Shown in pieces: positions 7,537 through 13,663 of a stretch of 18,164 bases of DNA (position 1 is its first letter; each line of letters starts with the position of its first letter). Made by a program: the position numbers and the translations under genes. The DNA is from Microbacteriaceae bacterium (GTDB lineage: Bacteria > Actinomycetota > Actinomycetes > Actinomycetales > Microbacteriaceae): the NCBI GenBank assembly GCA_022701925.1, contig JAKONM010000187.1, positions 1-18,164 of the forward strand, read 5' to 3'. The notes under the pieces are model-generated. The model saw only the letters and a program-made list of their open reading frames with translations, was not told the origin of the DNA and searched no databases.

Positions 7537-8544
7537 TCAGGGCTCCAGCGGCAGCGGCCGGTCGGGGAGGAGCGACGCGTGCAGCGGCAGGTACGTCGCG
7601 AGCGAGGTGAACCCCCACCGCCGCACCACCGCCTCCGCCGTGCCGCGGTCCGGCTCGGCGCGCAGCAGCTCGCGGTGCGCGCCGACCACCCGCTCGCGGC
7701 GCAGGTGCTCGGCGATCGTCAGCCCCGACTGCTGCCGGAACTCGTCCTCCAGCATCGCGAAGGGGACGCCGACCGCGGCCGCCACGTCGGTGCCGGCGAT
7801 GGGACGGCTCGCCTCCTCCTCGATGAATGCGGTGGCCTGCCGGTAGGCGGTGCGCGCACCCGAGGAGGACAGGCGCCACTCCCGGCGCTCCGCCATCAGC
7901 GAGAAGCCGTCGAGCATCGTGACCACCAGGTTGGACTTCAGCGCGGCCAGCAGGTGCGCGTTGCTCAGCAGGCCGCCGTCGAACAGGGTCCTCGCGAAGT
8001 GCAGCACCGCGGGCCAGTACTGCTCGTGCCGGGGCGTGCGAGGAAGGCGGACGCCCGCTCCCAGCCGCACGTGCTCCACGCCGTGCGCATCGGCGGCCAG
8101 GCGGGCCAGCGCGTCCGGCTGGAACTGCACCTCGAACAGCTCGACCGAACCGTCCACCTGCACGTCGTTCCGGCCCGGCGGGAAGTGCACGGGAGCGTCC
8201 GTGAAGAACCCGCGCTCGTCGCCCTTCGACCATCGCATCGCGTTCGAGGAGGCGGTCGCGACGAGGAACAGGTCCGGCTCGGCGCGCAGCGTCCACGACC
8301 CGCTGACGGCGTAGCGCGCGAGGAGGAGCTCGCCGTCCGTGCCGACGGTCGACGCGAAGGAGAATCCGTCGTCGCCGTCGCGGTCCACCTGGAACCAGGA
8401 CGGGGCGCCGACACCGCGCAGCACGGCCTCGACCTCGTCGACGTGACCCGAGCCGAACTCCTCGACCCTCAGCCCGCTCACGCCAGCACCGTCCGCACCA
8501 CTGCTCGACCCTCCACCGATCGCGTCATCGTGCCCCCGGACCAT
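7537..8544 (-). CDS. AraC-family transcriptional regulator
   Basis: A 335-residue activator-type regulator. The N-terminal two-thirds resemble the AraC-binding-like ligand or dimerisation domain, including a FFTDAPVHFPPG segment. The C-terminal 100 residues form the double helix-turn-helix: FIEEEASRPIAGTDVAAAVGVPFAMLEDEFRQQSG makes the first, and the LRRERVVGAHRELL linker plus VVRRWGF makes the second. In the second HTH the tail after WGF diverges from the usual F...Y...G..P, so DNA binding could be altered. The ATG at 8544 has a CAGGGA Shine-Dalgarno six bases upstream. It is the first gene of a minus-strand unit with two GAF-ANTAR genes, so it may be autoregulatory and control them. Confidence 0.88.
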   Translation of the reverse strand: MVRGHDDAIGGGSSSGADGAGVSGLRVEEFGSGHVDEVEAVLRGVGAPSWFQVDRDGDDGFSFASTVGTDGELLLARYAVSGSWTLRAEPDLFLVATASSNAMRWSKGDERGFFTDAPVHFPPGRNDVQVDGSVELFEVQFQPDALARLAADAHGVEHVRLGAGVRLPRTPRHEQYWPAVLHFARTLFDGGLLSNAHLLAALKSNLVVTMLDGFSLMAERREWRLSSSGARTAYRQATAFIEEEASRPIAGTDVAAAVGVPFAMLEDEFRQQSGLTIAEHLRRERVVGAHRELLRAEPDRGTAEAVVRRWGFTSLATYLPLHASLLPDRPLPLEP

Positions 8545-8734
8545 TCAGGATCCCTGGGCGCCCGGACCAGGGCCGAGCGTCGGCACCGCAGCCGGAGAGC
8601 GCCGCGGCGGACGCACGGTTCGCGGCGGGCGACGGTCAGGAGCACCCGGCAGGGCCTGATCCGACTCCGCGGGCGGGGTCGCCCGGCGTCGCCGGGCCGG
8701 GGCCGCCGGACCGCTCACCGCCTGCACCCCGGGC

Positions 8735-8740
8735 TACCCT
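8735..8740 (+). promoter_or_regulatory. Candidate -10 box for tRNA-Lys
   Basis: TACCCT matches TANNNT and lies ten bases upstream of the mature tRNA 5' end at 8750. That predicts a transcript starting a few bases before the tRNA. No good -35 hexamer is visible. The preceding 8545-8734 stretch otherwise shows nothing I can assign. Confidence 0.4.
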
Positions 8741-8749
8741 CGACGCCAG

Positions 8750-8822
8750 GGGCCTCTAGCTCAGTCGGTAGAGCATCGGACTTTTAATCCGCGGGTCGTG
8801 GGTTCGAGCCCCACGGGGCCCA
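8750..8822 (+). tRNA. tRNA-Lys (anticodon TTT)
   Basis: A complete 73-base cloverleaf. The acceptor stem GGGCCTC pairs with GGGGCCC (one G-T wobble) and the discriminator is A. The D arm is GCTC..GAGC, and the anticodon loop CTTTTAA carries TTT at 8783-8785. The T arm is GTGGG-TTCGAGC-CCCAC. The bases after the discriminator are CCC, so the 3' CCA is not encoded and must be added after transcription. It ends only 11 bases before the stop of the convergent CDF gene. Confidence 0.97.
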
Positions 8823-8833
8823 CCCCCGTCCGG

Positions 8834-9502
8834 TCAGTCGCCGTCGCCGAACAGGAGCTCGGCCGGCGAGCACACGTCGCCGCGCCAGGCCCCCACCCCT
8901 TCACGGACCGCGAACGCCGCGATGACGAGGCCGGCGACGGGGTCCGCCCACCACCAGCCGAGCAGCGCGTTCGCCAGGAGCCCGGCGAGCAGGGCCGCCG
9001 ACATCCACATGCAGAGCAGCGTCTGCTTCGAGTCCGCGACCACGGAGCGCGAGCCGAGGGCGAGCCCGGAGCGCCGCTGGACCAGCGCGACGACCGGCAT
9101 GACCAGCAGGCTCACCCCGGCGAGCACGATGCCGACGACCGAGCGCTCCGGCTCGCGGCCGCTGATCAGCGTGGACGCCGAGTCGGCCACGACGAACGCC
9201 GCGAGCGCGAGGAACGAGACCGCGATGATGCGGAGCGCGATGCGTTCCCGGGCCTCGTGATCACCGCCCGCGAACTGCCAGGCGACCGCGGCCGCCGACG
9301 ACACCTCGATCACGGAGTCGAGACCGAAGGCCAGCAGCGCACTCGAGTCGGACGCGGCCCCGGCCGCGAGCGCGACCACGGCCTCGAGCAGGTTGTACGC
9401 GATCGTGAAGGCCACCAGGAACCGCACCCGGCGGACGAGCGCCGCCCGACGGGGCTCGGGGAGCAGCGCCTCGGCGGCCCCGCGCAGGACGTTCCCGGTC
9501 AT
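8834..9502 (-). CDS. Cation diffusion facilitator-like metal exporter
   Basis: A 222-residue integral membrane transporter predicted to exchange a divalent metal for protons across the cytoplasmic membrane. About six hydrophobic segments follow an Arg-rich N-terminus. The SDSSALLAFGLDSVIEVSS segment (Asp62) and the later VADSKQT segment (Asp157) match the paired transmembrane metal-site helices of CDF proteins. There is almost no cytoplasmic C-terminal domain, so this is a short form. Its ATG overlaps the stop of the CmtR-like regulator gene in a TGATG motif. Metal specificity is inferred only from that neighbour: cadmium, lead or zinc are plausible. Confidence 0.87.
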   Translation of the reverse strand: MTGNVLRGAAEALLPEPRRAALVRRVRFLVAFTIAYNLLEAVVALAAGAASDSSALLAFGLDSVIEVSSAAAVAWQFAGGDHEARERIALRIIAVSFLALAAFVVADSASTLISGREPERSVVGIVLAGVSLLVMPVVALVQRRSGLALGSRSVVADSKQTLLCMWMSAALLAGLLANALLGWWWADPVAGLVIAAFAVREGVGAWRGDVCSPAELLFGDGD

Positions 9503-9834
9503 CAGCAGCAGTCGTCGCGCTCCGCCGCGGCGCAGGCGTCGGGATCCGTGATCAGGACGACCCGGTGCAGATCGGCGAGCGCGTGCCCGAGCCGGGGGTC
9601 GGCGAGCTCGTAGCGCAGCCGCCGTCCCTCGGCGACGGCGACGACGAGCCCGCAGCCCCGGAGGCACGACAGGTGGTTCGACATCGACTGCCGCGTGACG
9701 CCCAGCCGGTCCGCGAGCTCGGCCGGGTACCCGGGTGCGTCCATGAGCGCGAGGAGGACCCGCGCACGGGTCGCGTCGGACAGCGCGTGCCCGAAGCGGG
9801 CGAGCGCCCCGGGAGAGGTCGTCGTCGGGGCCAT
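9502..9834 (-). CDS. ArsR/SmtB-family metal sensor, CmtR-like
   Basis: A 110-residue winged-helix repressor. The HTH is YPAELADRLGVTRQSMSNHLSCL, followed by a wing with EGRRLRYELADPRL. Cys57 and Cys61 lie in LSCLRGCG and a third cysteine at position 101, closely matching the three thiolate ligands that Mycobacterium tuberculosis CmtR uses for cadmium and lead. The protein also ends in a Cys-Cys pair (109-110). The ATG at 9834 is preferred to an in-frame GTG at 9849: there is no Shine-Dalgarno, and a TACTGT box ends six bases before the ATG, so the mRNA is probably leaderless. It is coupled to the CDF exporter gene it presumably controls. Confidence 0.9.
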   Translation of the reverse strand: MAPTTTSPGALARFGHALSDATRARVLLALMDAPGYPAELADRLGVTRQSMSNHLSCLRGCGLVVAVAEGRRLRYELADPRLGHALADLHRVVLITDPDACAAAERDDCC

Positions 9835-9840
9835 GGAGGC

Positions 9841-9865
9841 ACAGTACACCAGGAGATGAATTCAT
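9841..9865 (-). promoter_or_regulatory. Candidate promoter and operator of the CmtR-like/CDF operon
   Basis: On the minus strand TACTGT (9841-9846) matches TANNNT and is followed by six bases and then the ATG. The perfect palindrome ATGAATTCAT at 9856-9865 would lie at about -31 to -22, between the -35 and -10 regions. This is a usual place for an ArsR-family operator, and the site is AT-rich in GC-rich surroundings. The -35 match is poor. Confidence 0.5.
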
Positions 9866-9915
9866 TGAGCGCCGGACCAAAGGGCTCGTCCCCCGCGCTC
9901 GGGACCCCGGCCAGC

Positions 9916-9944
9916 GTCGGTGCCGCCGGCGGTCGGTGCCGCCG
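9916..9944 (+). repeat. Two copies of a 13-base direct repeat
   Basis: GTCGGTGCCGCCG occurs at 9916-9928 and again at 9932-9944 with a three-base spacer. It lies between the metal-sensor promoter and the fluoride riboswitch promoter. No role is evident. Confidence 0.5.
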
Positions 9945-9974
9945 TGGGCGACGCGCCCGCCGTGCCCCGTCCCC

Positions 9975-9980
9975 TACGCT
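9975..9980 (+). promoter_or_regulatory. Candidate -10 box for the fluoride riboswitch transcript
   Basis: TACGCT matches TANNNT. Seven bases separate it from G9988, the first base of the riboswitch aptamer, so transcription would start exactly at the aptamer. No clear -35 is seen. Confidence 0.45.
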
Positions 9981-9987
9981 CGACCCC

Positions 9988-10072
9988 GGTGATGGTGCTC
10001 GCCACGGCCTGCGGGCCGGAACCGCCGACGTCGGCCGATGGCCCCTCCTGATCATCTCGTCGACCTCAGGAG
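9988..10072 (+). promoter_or_regulatory. Fluoride riboswitch (crcB motif) with ribosome-binding-site sequestering platform
   Basis: The segment shows the conserved parts of the fluoride aptamer in order. GGTGATGG begins a small hairpin whose stem GGTG/CGCC closes at 10003. A variable GC-rich stem follows (GGCC...GGCC, about 10006-10036), then GATGGCCCC at 10037-10045. It leads a crcB gene, the classic target. The pseudoknot that I would expect between the first loop (GGTG) and CCCC has one mismatch. Just after the aptamer, CTCCTGA (10045-10051) is perfectly complementary to TCAGGAG (10066-10072), which contains the Shine-Dalgarno of crcB1. Without fluoride the ribosome-binding site would be masked; a bound aptamer would hold the CTCC side and free it. 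Confidence 0.88.
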
Positions 10073-10077
10073 ACTCC

Positions 10078-10584
10078 GTGCGAGACCCGCAGCAGCCACC
10101 CGCCTTCCGGCGCCCCGTCCACCTCGGCTCGGCCGAGGCGCTCGACCCCGACGCGCTGCCGTCGGCGCGTGCGGCGCGGCCCGTCCACCTGCGGCCCCGG
10201 TCCGTCCTGCTGGTGGCCGCGGGCGGTGTCGTCGGCACTGCGGCCAGGGAGGCCGTCTCGCTGGCGGTGCCGTCGATCGGCGGGTTCCCGGCAGCGGTCT
10301 TCGGCATCAACGTCGTCGGCGCGTTCCTGCTGGGCCTGCTGCTGGAAGCGCTCGTGCGACGCGGACCGGACGAGGGGCGCCGGCAGGTGCTGCGGCTGCT
10401 GCTCGGCACCGGCTTCTGCGGCGGCTTCACCACCTACAGCTCGCTGGCGACGGCGACCGCCGTGCTGCTCGTCGACGGCGACGCGGTCACCGGCGCGCTC
10501 TATGCGGCGGCGACCCTGCTGGTCGGCGGCCTGGCCTCCTGGGCCGGCATCGCCTGCGGCGCGCTGGTCGGGGGCCGGCGGTGA
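10078..10584 (+). CDS. crcB: Fluoride channel subunit CrcB/Fluc (first of pair)
   Basis: A 168-residue membrane protein that, with its partner, lets fluoride leave the cell. After an unusual ~40-residue soluble N-terminus come four transmembrane helices. Conserved features are the GTAAR arginine of TM1, the Asn in FGINVVGAFLLG of TM2, and GTGFCGGFTTYSS in TM3. The usual TTFSTF phenylalanine box reads TTY-SSL here. The GTG start at 10078 has AGGAG at 10068-10072 with a five-base spacer. Its stop overlaps the next gene (GTGA at 10581-10584), as expected for a heteromeric channel. Regulation is by the fluoride riboswitch directly upstream. Confidence 0.93.
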   Translation: MRDPQQPPAFRRPVHLGSAEALDPDALPSARAARPVHLRPRSVLLVAAGGVVGTAAREAVSLAVPSIGGFPAAVFGINVVGAFLLGLLLEALVRRGPDEGRRQVLRLLLGTGFCGGFTTYSSLATATAVLLVDGDAVTGALYAAATLLVGGLASWAGIACGALVGGRR

Positions 10585-10958
10585 CCCCGCTGCTGTTCCT
10601 CGCGCTCGCGCTGGCGGGCGGTGCGGGCGCGGCCGTGCGCCTGGTGCTCGACGGCCTGATCCGGGCCCGGCTCGGGGCACGGCTGCCCTGGGGCACGCTG
10701 GCGATCAACGTGTCGGGGTCGCTGCTGCTCGGGCTGCTCACGGGACTGGCCCATCCCGGCGGCCTGCCGGAGGGGTGGGAGGTCGTGCTGGGCACGGGAT
10801 TCCTGGGCGGCTACACGACCTTCAGCACGGCCGGCGTCGAGACGGTCCGCCTGCTGCAGGAGCGCCGGATCGGCGCCGCCGCGATCAACGGCGTCGGGAT
10901 GCTGGTCGTCTCGGTCGCCGTCGCGCTGGCGGGCTACGTGCTCGGTCGTGCATGGTGA
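10581..10958 (+). CDS. crcB: Fluoride channel subunit CrcB/Fluc (second of pair)
   Basis: A 125-residue four-helix Fluc protein of normal family length. It carries the TM1 arginine in GGAGAAVRLVL, the TM2 asparagine in LAINVSGSLLLG, and GTGFLGGYTTFSTAG followed by the acidic ETVRLLQ in TM3. The phenylalanine box keeps the first Phe (TTF) but has Ala at the second. The GTG start overlaps the crcB1 stop, which implies translational coupling and a matched subunit ratio. Two different adjacent crcB genes usually encode an antiparallel heterodimer. The gene ends just before the hairpin at 10981-11019. Confidence 0.93.
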   Translation: MTPLLFLALALAGGAGAAVRLVLDGLIRARLGARLPWGTLAINVSGSLLLGLLTGLAHPGGLPEGWEVVLGTGFLGGYTTFSTAGVETVRLLQERRIGAAAINGVGMLVVSVAVALAGYVLGRAW

Positions 10959-10980
10959 CGGGGCGGCGCTGACAGCAGCG

Positions 10981-11019
10981 GGCGCCCGTGCCGGAGGAAG
11001 TCCCCCGGGCACGGGCGCC
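10981..11019. terminator. 12-bp hairpin between crcB2 and katG, probable bidirectional terminator
   Basis: GGCGCCCGTGCC at 10981-10992 is perfectly complementary to GGCACGGGCGCC at 11008-11019, with a 15-base loop. The hairpin lies 22 bases after the crcB2 stop and six bases before the katG stop codon on the other strand. No T-run follows on either side. Confidence 0.78.
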
Positions 11020-11025
11020 GATCGG

Positions 11026-13341
11026 TCAGGCCGCCATCACGCCGGAGCGCTTGTGGCCCTTCACGTCGTACCGGTCGAGCATCATGACCTTGTCCCAGAC
11101 CCGGACGAAGTCGGCCACGAACCGCGTCTGGCCGTCGGCGCCCGCGTAGACGTCGACGATGGACCGCAGCTGCGCGTTGGACCCGAAGACCAGGTCGTGG
11201 CGCGTGGCGCGGAAGCGGGCCTCGCCGGTCGACTGGACCGTGCCGGTGAAGGCGCTCTCGGTCTCGTCGTCCTTCGCCCACACCAGGTCGGTGTCGGTCA
11301 GGCCCGTGAACCAGTCGGTGCTGAGCACGCCGACGCGGTCGGTGAAGACACCGGCGTCCGAGCCGTCCCAGTTGGCGCCGAGCACCCGGAGGCCGCCCGT
11401 GAGCACCGTCCACTCGGGAGCGGTGAGCGTCAGCAGGTTCGCCTTGTCCAGGAACACCGCCTCCGGTGCGACACCGGGTGCCAGCTGCGCGAAGCGGGGG
11501 CTCGTGAAGTTCCGGAAGCCGTCCGAGATCGGGCGCAGCCACTCGAACATCTCGACGTCCGTCAGCTCCTGCGTGGTGTCGACCCGGCCCGGCGTGAACG
11601 GCACGACCGTCTGCTGGCCCGCGTCGCGCGCGGCCTGCTCGACCGCGGCGCAGCCGGCCAGGACGATCAGGTCGGCCAGCGAGACCTGCCCGCCGCCGTC
11701 GCGGCCGAACTCCTGCTGCACGCCCCGCAGCGCCTCGACCACTGGTGCGGTGCGGCGGTTGACCGCCCAGTCCTTCTGCGGGGAGAGGGCGATGCGGCCG
11801 CCGTTCGCCCCGCCGCGCTTGTCGCTGTCGCGGTAGGTCGACGCCGCGGAGAACGCGGTGAACACCAGGTCGGACACCGACAGGCCGGTGTCGAGCACCG
11901 CCTGCTTCAGGCGGTCGACGTCGGCCTCGGACAGCGGCTCGGCCGAGGCCTCGGGCAGCGGGTCCTGCCAGAGCAGGCCGTCCTCGATCGTCGCCTCCGG
12001 CCCCAGGTAGCGGTGCTTCGGGCCCATGTCGCGGTGCGTCAGCTTGTACCAGGCCTTCGCGAAGGCCAGCGTGAAGGTGTCGAAGTCGGCGAGGAACTTC
12101 TCGCAGACCTTGCGGTACTCGGGGTCGACCTTCAGCGCGATGTCGGAGGTCATCATCATCAGCGGGTTCATCTGCCCGGGCACGTGCGCGTCCGGGGTCT
12201 TCGGCGCGTCCGGGTCGGTCGGCCGCCACTGCAGCGCGCCCGCGGGGCTCTTCGTCTGCTCGTAGTCGTACTCGAACAGGTTCTCGAGGTAGTCGTTGTC
12301 CCACTGGGTGGGGTCCGGGGTCCAGCTGCCCTCGATGCCGTTCGTCATCGTGTCGGCGCCGGAGCCGGTGCCCTTCGGGTTGTGCCAGCCCAGGCCCATC
12401 GCCTCGATCGGCGCGATCTCCGGGGGCGGCCCGATCTCGGCCGCCGGCACCTGGCCGTGGCTCTTGCCGAAGGCGTGCCCGCCGGCGATCAGCGCGACGG
12501 TCTCCTCGTCGTTCATCGCCATCCGGGTGAAGGTGGTGCGGATGTCCCGCGCCGAGCCCATCGGGTCGCCGTTGGCGTACGGGCCCTCCGGGTTGACGTA
12601 GATGAGCGCCTGGTGGGAGGCGGCCAGGGGGCTCTGCAGGTCGTAGTCCTCGTCGCCGTTCTCCCCCTGCCAGCGCTCGTCGCGCTGCACTATGTCGTCG
12701 AAGCTCTTCACCTCGTGCGGGTCCCAGACCTCCGGGCCCCACCAGGTGCCCTCGTCGTGCTCCCATGCGTCGAGCCGGCCGCCGCCGAAGCCGTAGGTGG
12801 GCAGCCCCATCAGCTCCAGGGAGACGTTGCCGGTGAGGACCATGAGGTCGGCCCAGGACAGCCCGTTGCCGTACTTGTGCTTGATCGGCTGCAGCAGGCG
12901 GCGCGACTTGTCGGTGTTGCCGTTGTCCCACCAGCTGCTGATCGGGGCGAAGCGCTGCATGCCGGTGCCCGCGCCGCCGCGGCCGTCGGCGATCCGGTAG
13001 GTGCCGGCCGCGTGCCAGGCCATGCGCACCATCTGCGGGCCGTAGTTGCCGTAGTCGGCCGGCCACCAGTCGACGGAGGTGGTCAGCAGGGTGCGGATGT
13101 CCTGCTTCAGCTCGTCCAGGTCGATCTTCGCGAACTCGGCGGCGTAGTCGAAGTCGCGGCCCAGCGGGTCGGCGTCCAGGCCGTTGCGGTGCAGCAGCTC
13201 GACGCGGAGGCGCTGCGGGTACCAGGCCTCGAGGCTCGGCTGCTGGCCGAAGGCGCCGCCGACGCGGCTCCCGCCCGCCGGCAGGTCACCCGCCATGTGG
13301 TAGCTGCAGGTGTCGGTCCTGTCGGACTGGTCGGTGCTCAC
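11026..13341 (-). CDS. katG: Catalase-peroxidase KatG
   Basis: A 771-residue bifunctional heme enzyme that destroys hydrogen peroxide by catalase and peroxidase activities. In the N-terminal domain the distal site is Arg106, Trp109 and His110 (MVRMAWH) and the proximal heme ligand is His289 (AGGHAFGK). The Met-Tyr-Trp crosslink needed for catalase activity can form from Met274, Tyr248 and Trp109. The degenerate second peroxidase-like domain is present at normal length. Asn334 aligns with Ser315 of M. tuberculosis KatG. The GTG start at 13341 is preceded by GAGGGAG at suitable spacing. No furA regulator gene is adjacent; the upstream neighbour is a divergent flavoenzyme gene. Confidence 0.97.
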   Translation of the reverse strand: MSTDQSDRTDTCSYHMAGDLPAGGSRVGGAFGQQPSLEAWYPQRLRVELLHRNGLDADPLGRDFDYAAEFAKIDLDELKQDIRTLLTTSVDWWPADYGNYGPQMVRMAWHAAGTYRIADGRGGAGTGMQRFAPISSWWDNGNTDKSRRLLQPIKHKYGNGLSWADLMVLTGNVSLELMGLPTYGFGGGRLDAWEHDEGTWWGPEVWDPHEVKSFDDIVQRDERWQGENGDEDYDLQSPLAASHQALIYVNPEGPYANGDPMGSARDIRTTFTRMAMNDEETVALIAGGHAFGKSHGQVPAAEIGPPPEIAPIEAMGLGWHNPKGTGSGADTMTNGIEGSWTPDPTQWDNDYLENLFEYDYEQTKSPAGALQWRPTDPDAPKTPDAHVPGQMNPLMMMTSDIALKVDPEYRKVCEKFLADFDTFTLAFAKAWYKLTHRDMGPKHRYLGPEATIEDGLLWQDPLPEASAEPLSEADVDRLKQAVLDTGLSVSDLVFTAFSAASTYRDSDKRGGANGGRIALSPQKDWAVNRRTAPVVEALRGVQQEFGRDGGGQVSLADLIVLAGCAAVEQAARDAGQQTVVPFTPGRVDTTQELTDVEMFEWLRPISDGFRNFTSPRFAQLAPGVAPEAVFLDKANLLTLTAPEWTVLTGGLRVLGANWDGSDAGVFTDRVGVLSTDWFTGLTDTDLVWAKDDETESAFTGTVQSTGEARFRATRHDLVFGSNAQLRSIVDVYAGADGQTRFVADFVRVWDKVMMLDRYDVKGHKRSGVMAA

Positions 13342-13663
13342 GGTCGCTCCCTCGTCGCCCTCCCTCGGGGCGTCGGCGGTCAGCGTGCCGAGCCGTCGCT
13401 GGGAGACACACCTCGATCGCCGTCCGTCGCCTGAGAAATCAAGAACTTGCGCTGAAGCCGGGGGCGTGGTTCCGCCCGCGGGCACGTCCGTCTCCGCGTC
13501 CGCCGGGGACCCGGGTCGCAGCTCCTGCCGCGCCCGCAGCGCCCGGGCGTCGAGGAGTGCGACCCGAGCCGGGTCGCGGTCGGCGTCCTCCCGCGCGAGG
13601 TCCTGCGGGCGCACAATGGCGGGGCGCACGGCGGCGATCGGGCTGAGCGCGGAAGGAGCAGCG
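13342..13663. other. 322-base divergent intergenic region (katG / flavoenzyme)
   Basis: No gene is credible here. The sequence holds an unusually AT-rich spot at 13432-13450, containing CAAGAACTTG-like half sites and TTGATT on the minus strand, which is the best katG promoter/operator candidate. It also has a GCCCGCGGGC palindrome (13474-13483) and the nested GGGTCGC/GCGACCC repeats at 13513-13577 listed separately. CACAAT at 13612-13617 is a weak -10 candidate for the plus-strand gene. The plus frame of the flavoenzyme is open through most of the region but lacks a supported start. Confidence 0.5.
13513..13577 (+). repeat. Three-part GGGTCGC/GCGACCC inverted repeat (operator or leader RNA switch)
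   Basis: GGGTCGC occurs at 13513-13519 and 13571-13577, with its complement GCGACCC between them at 13559-13565. The middle copy can pair with the downstream one (7 bp, five-base loop) or with the upstream one. The upstream pairing extends to 8 bp, plus 5 bp after a one-base bulge, and encloses a smaller hairpin. The block ends 86 bases before the flavoenzyme start codon. Confidence 0.6.

Noticed and set aside
8545..8727. Minus-strand 60-codon open frame upstream of the AraC gene
   Set aside because: Pro/Arg/Ala-rich with no conserved pattern, and no Shine-Dalgarno that I could point to; typical chance frame in GC-rich DNA.
13380..13616. Minus-strand 78-codon open frame between katG and the flavoenzyme gene, considered as a missing furA
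   Set aside because: Arg/Ser/Pro-rich composition without Fur HTH or metal-binding His/Cys motifs.
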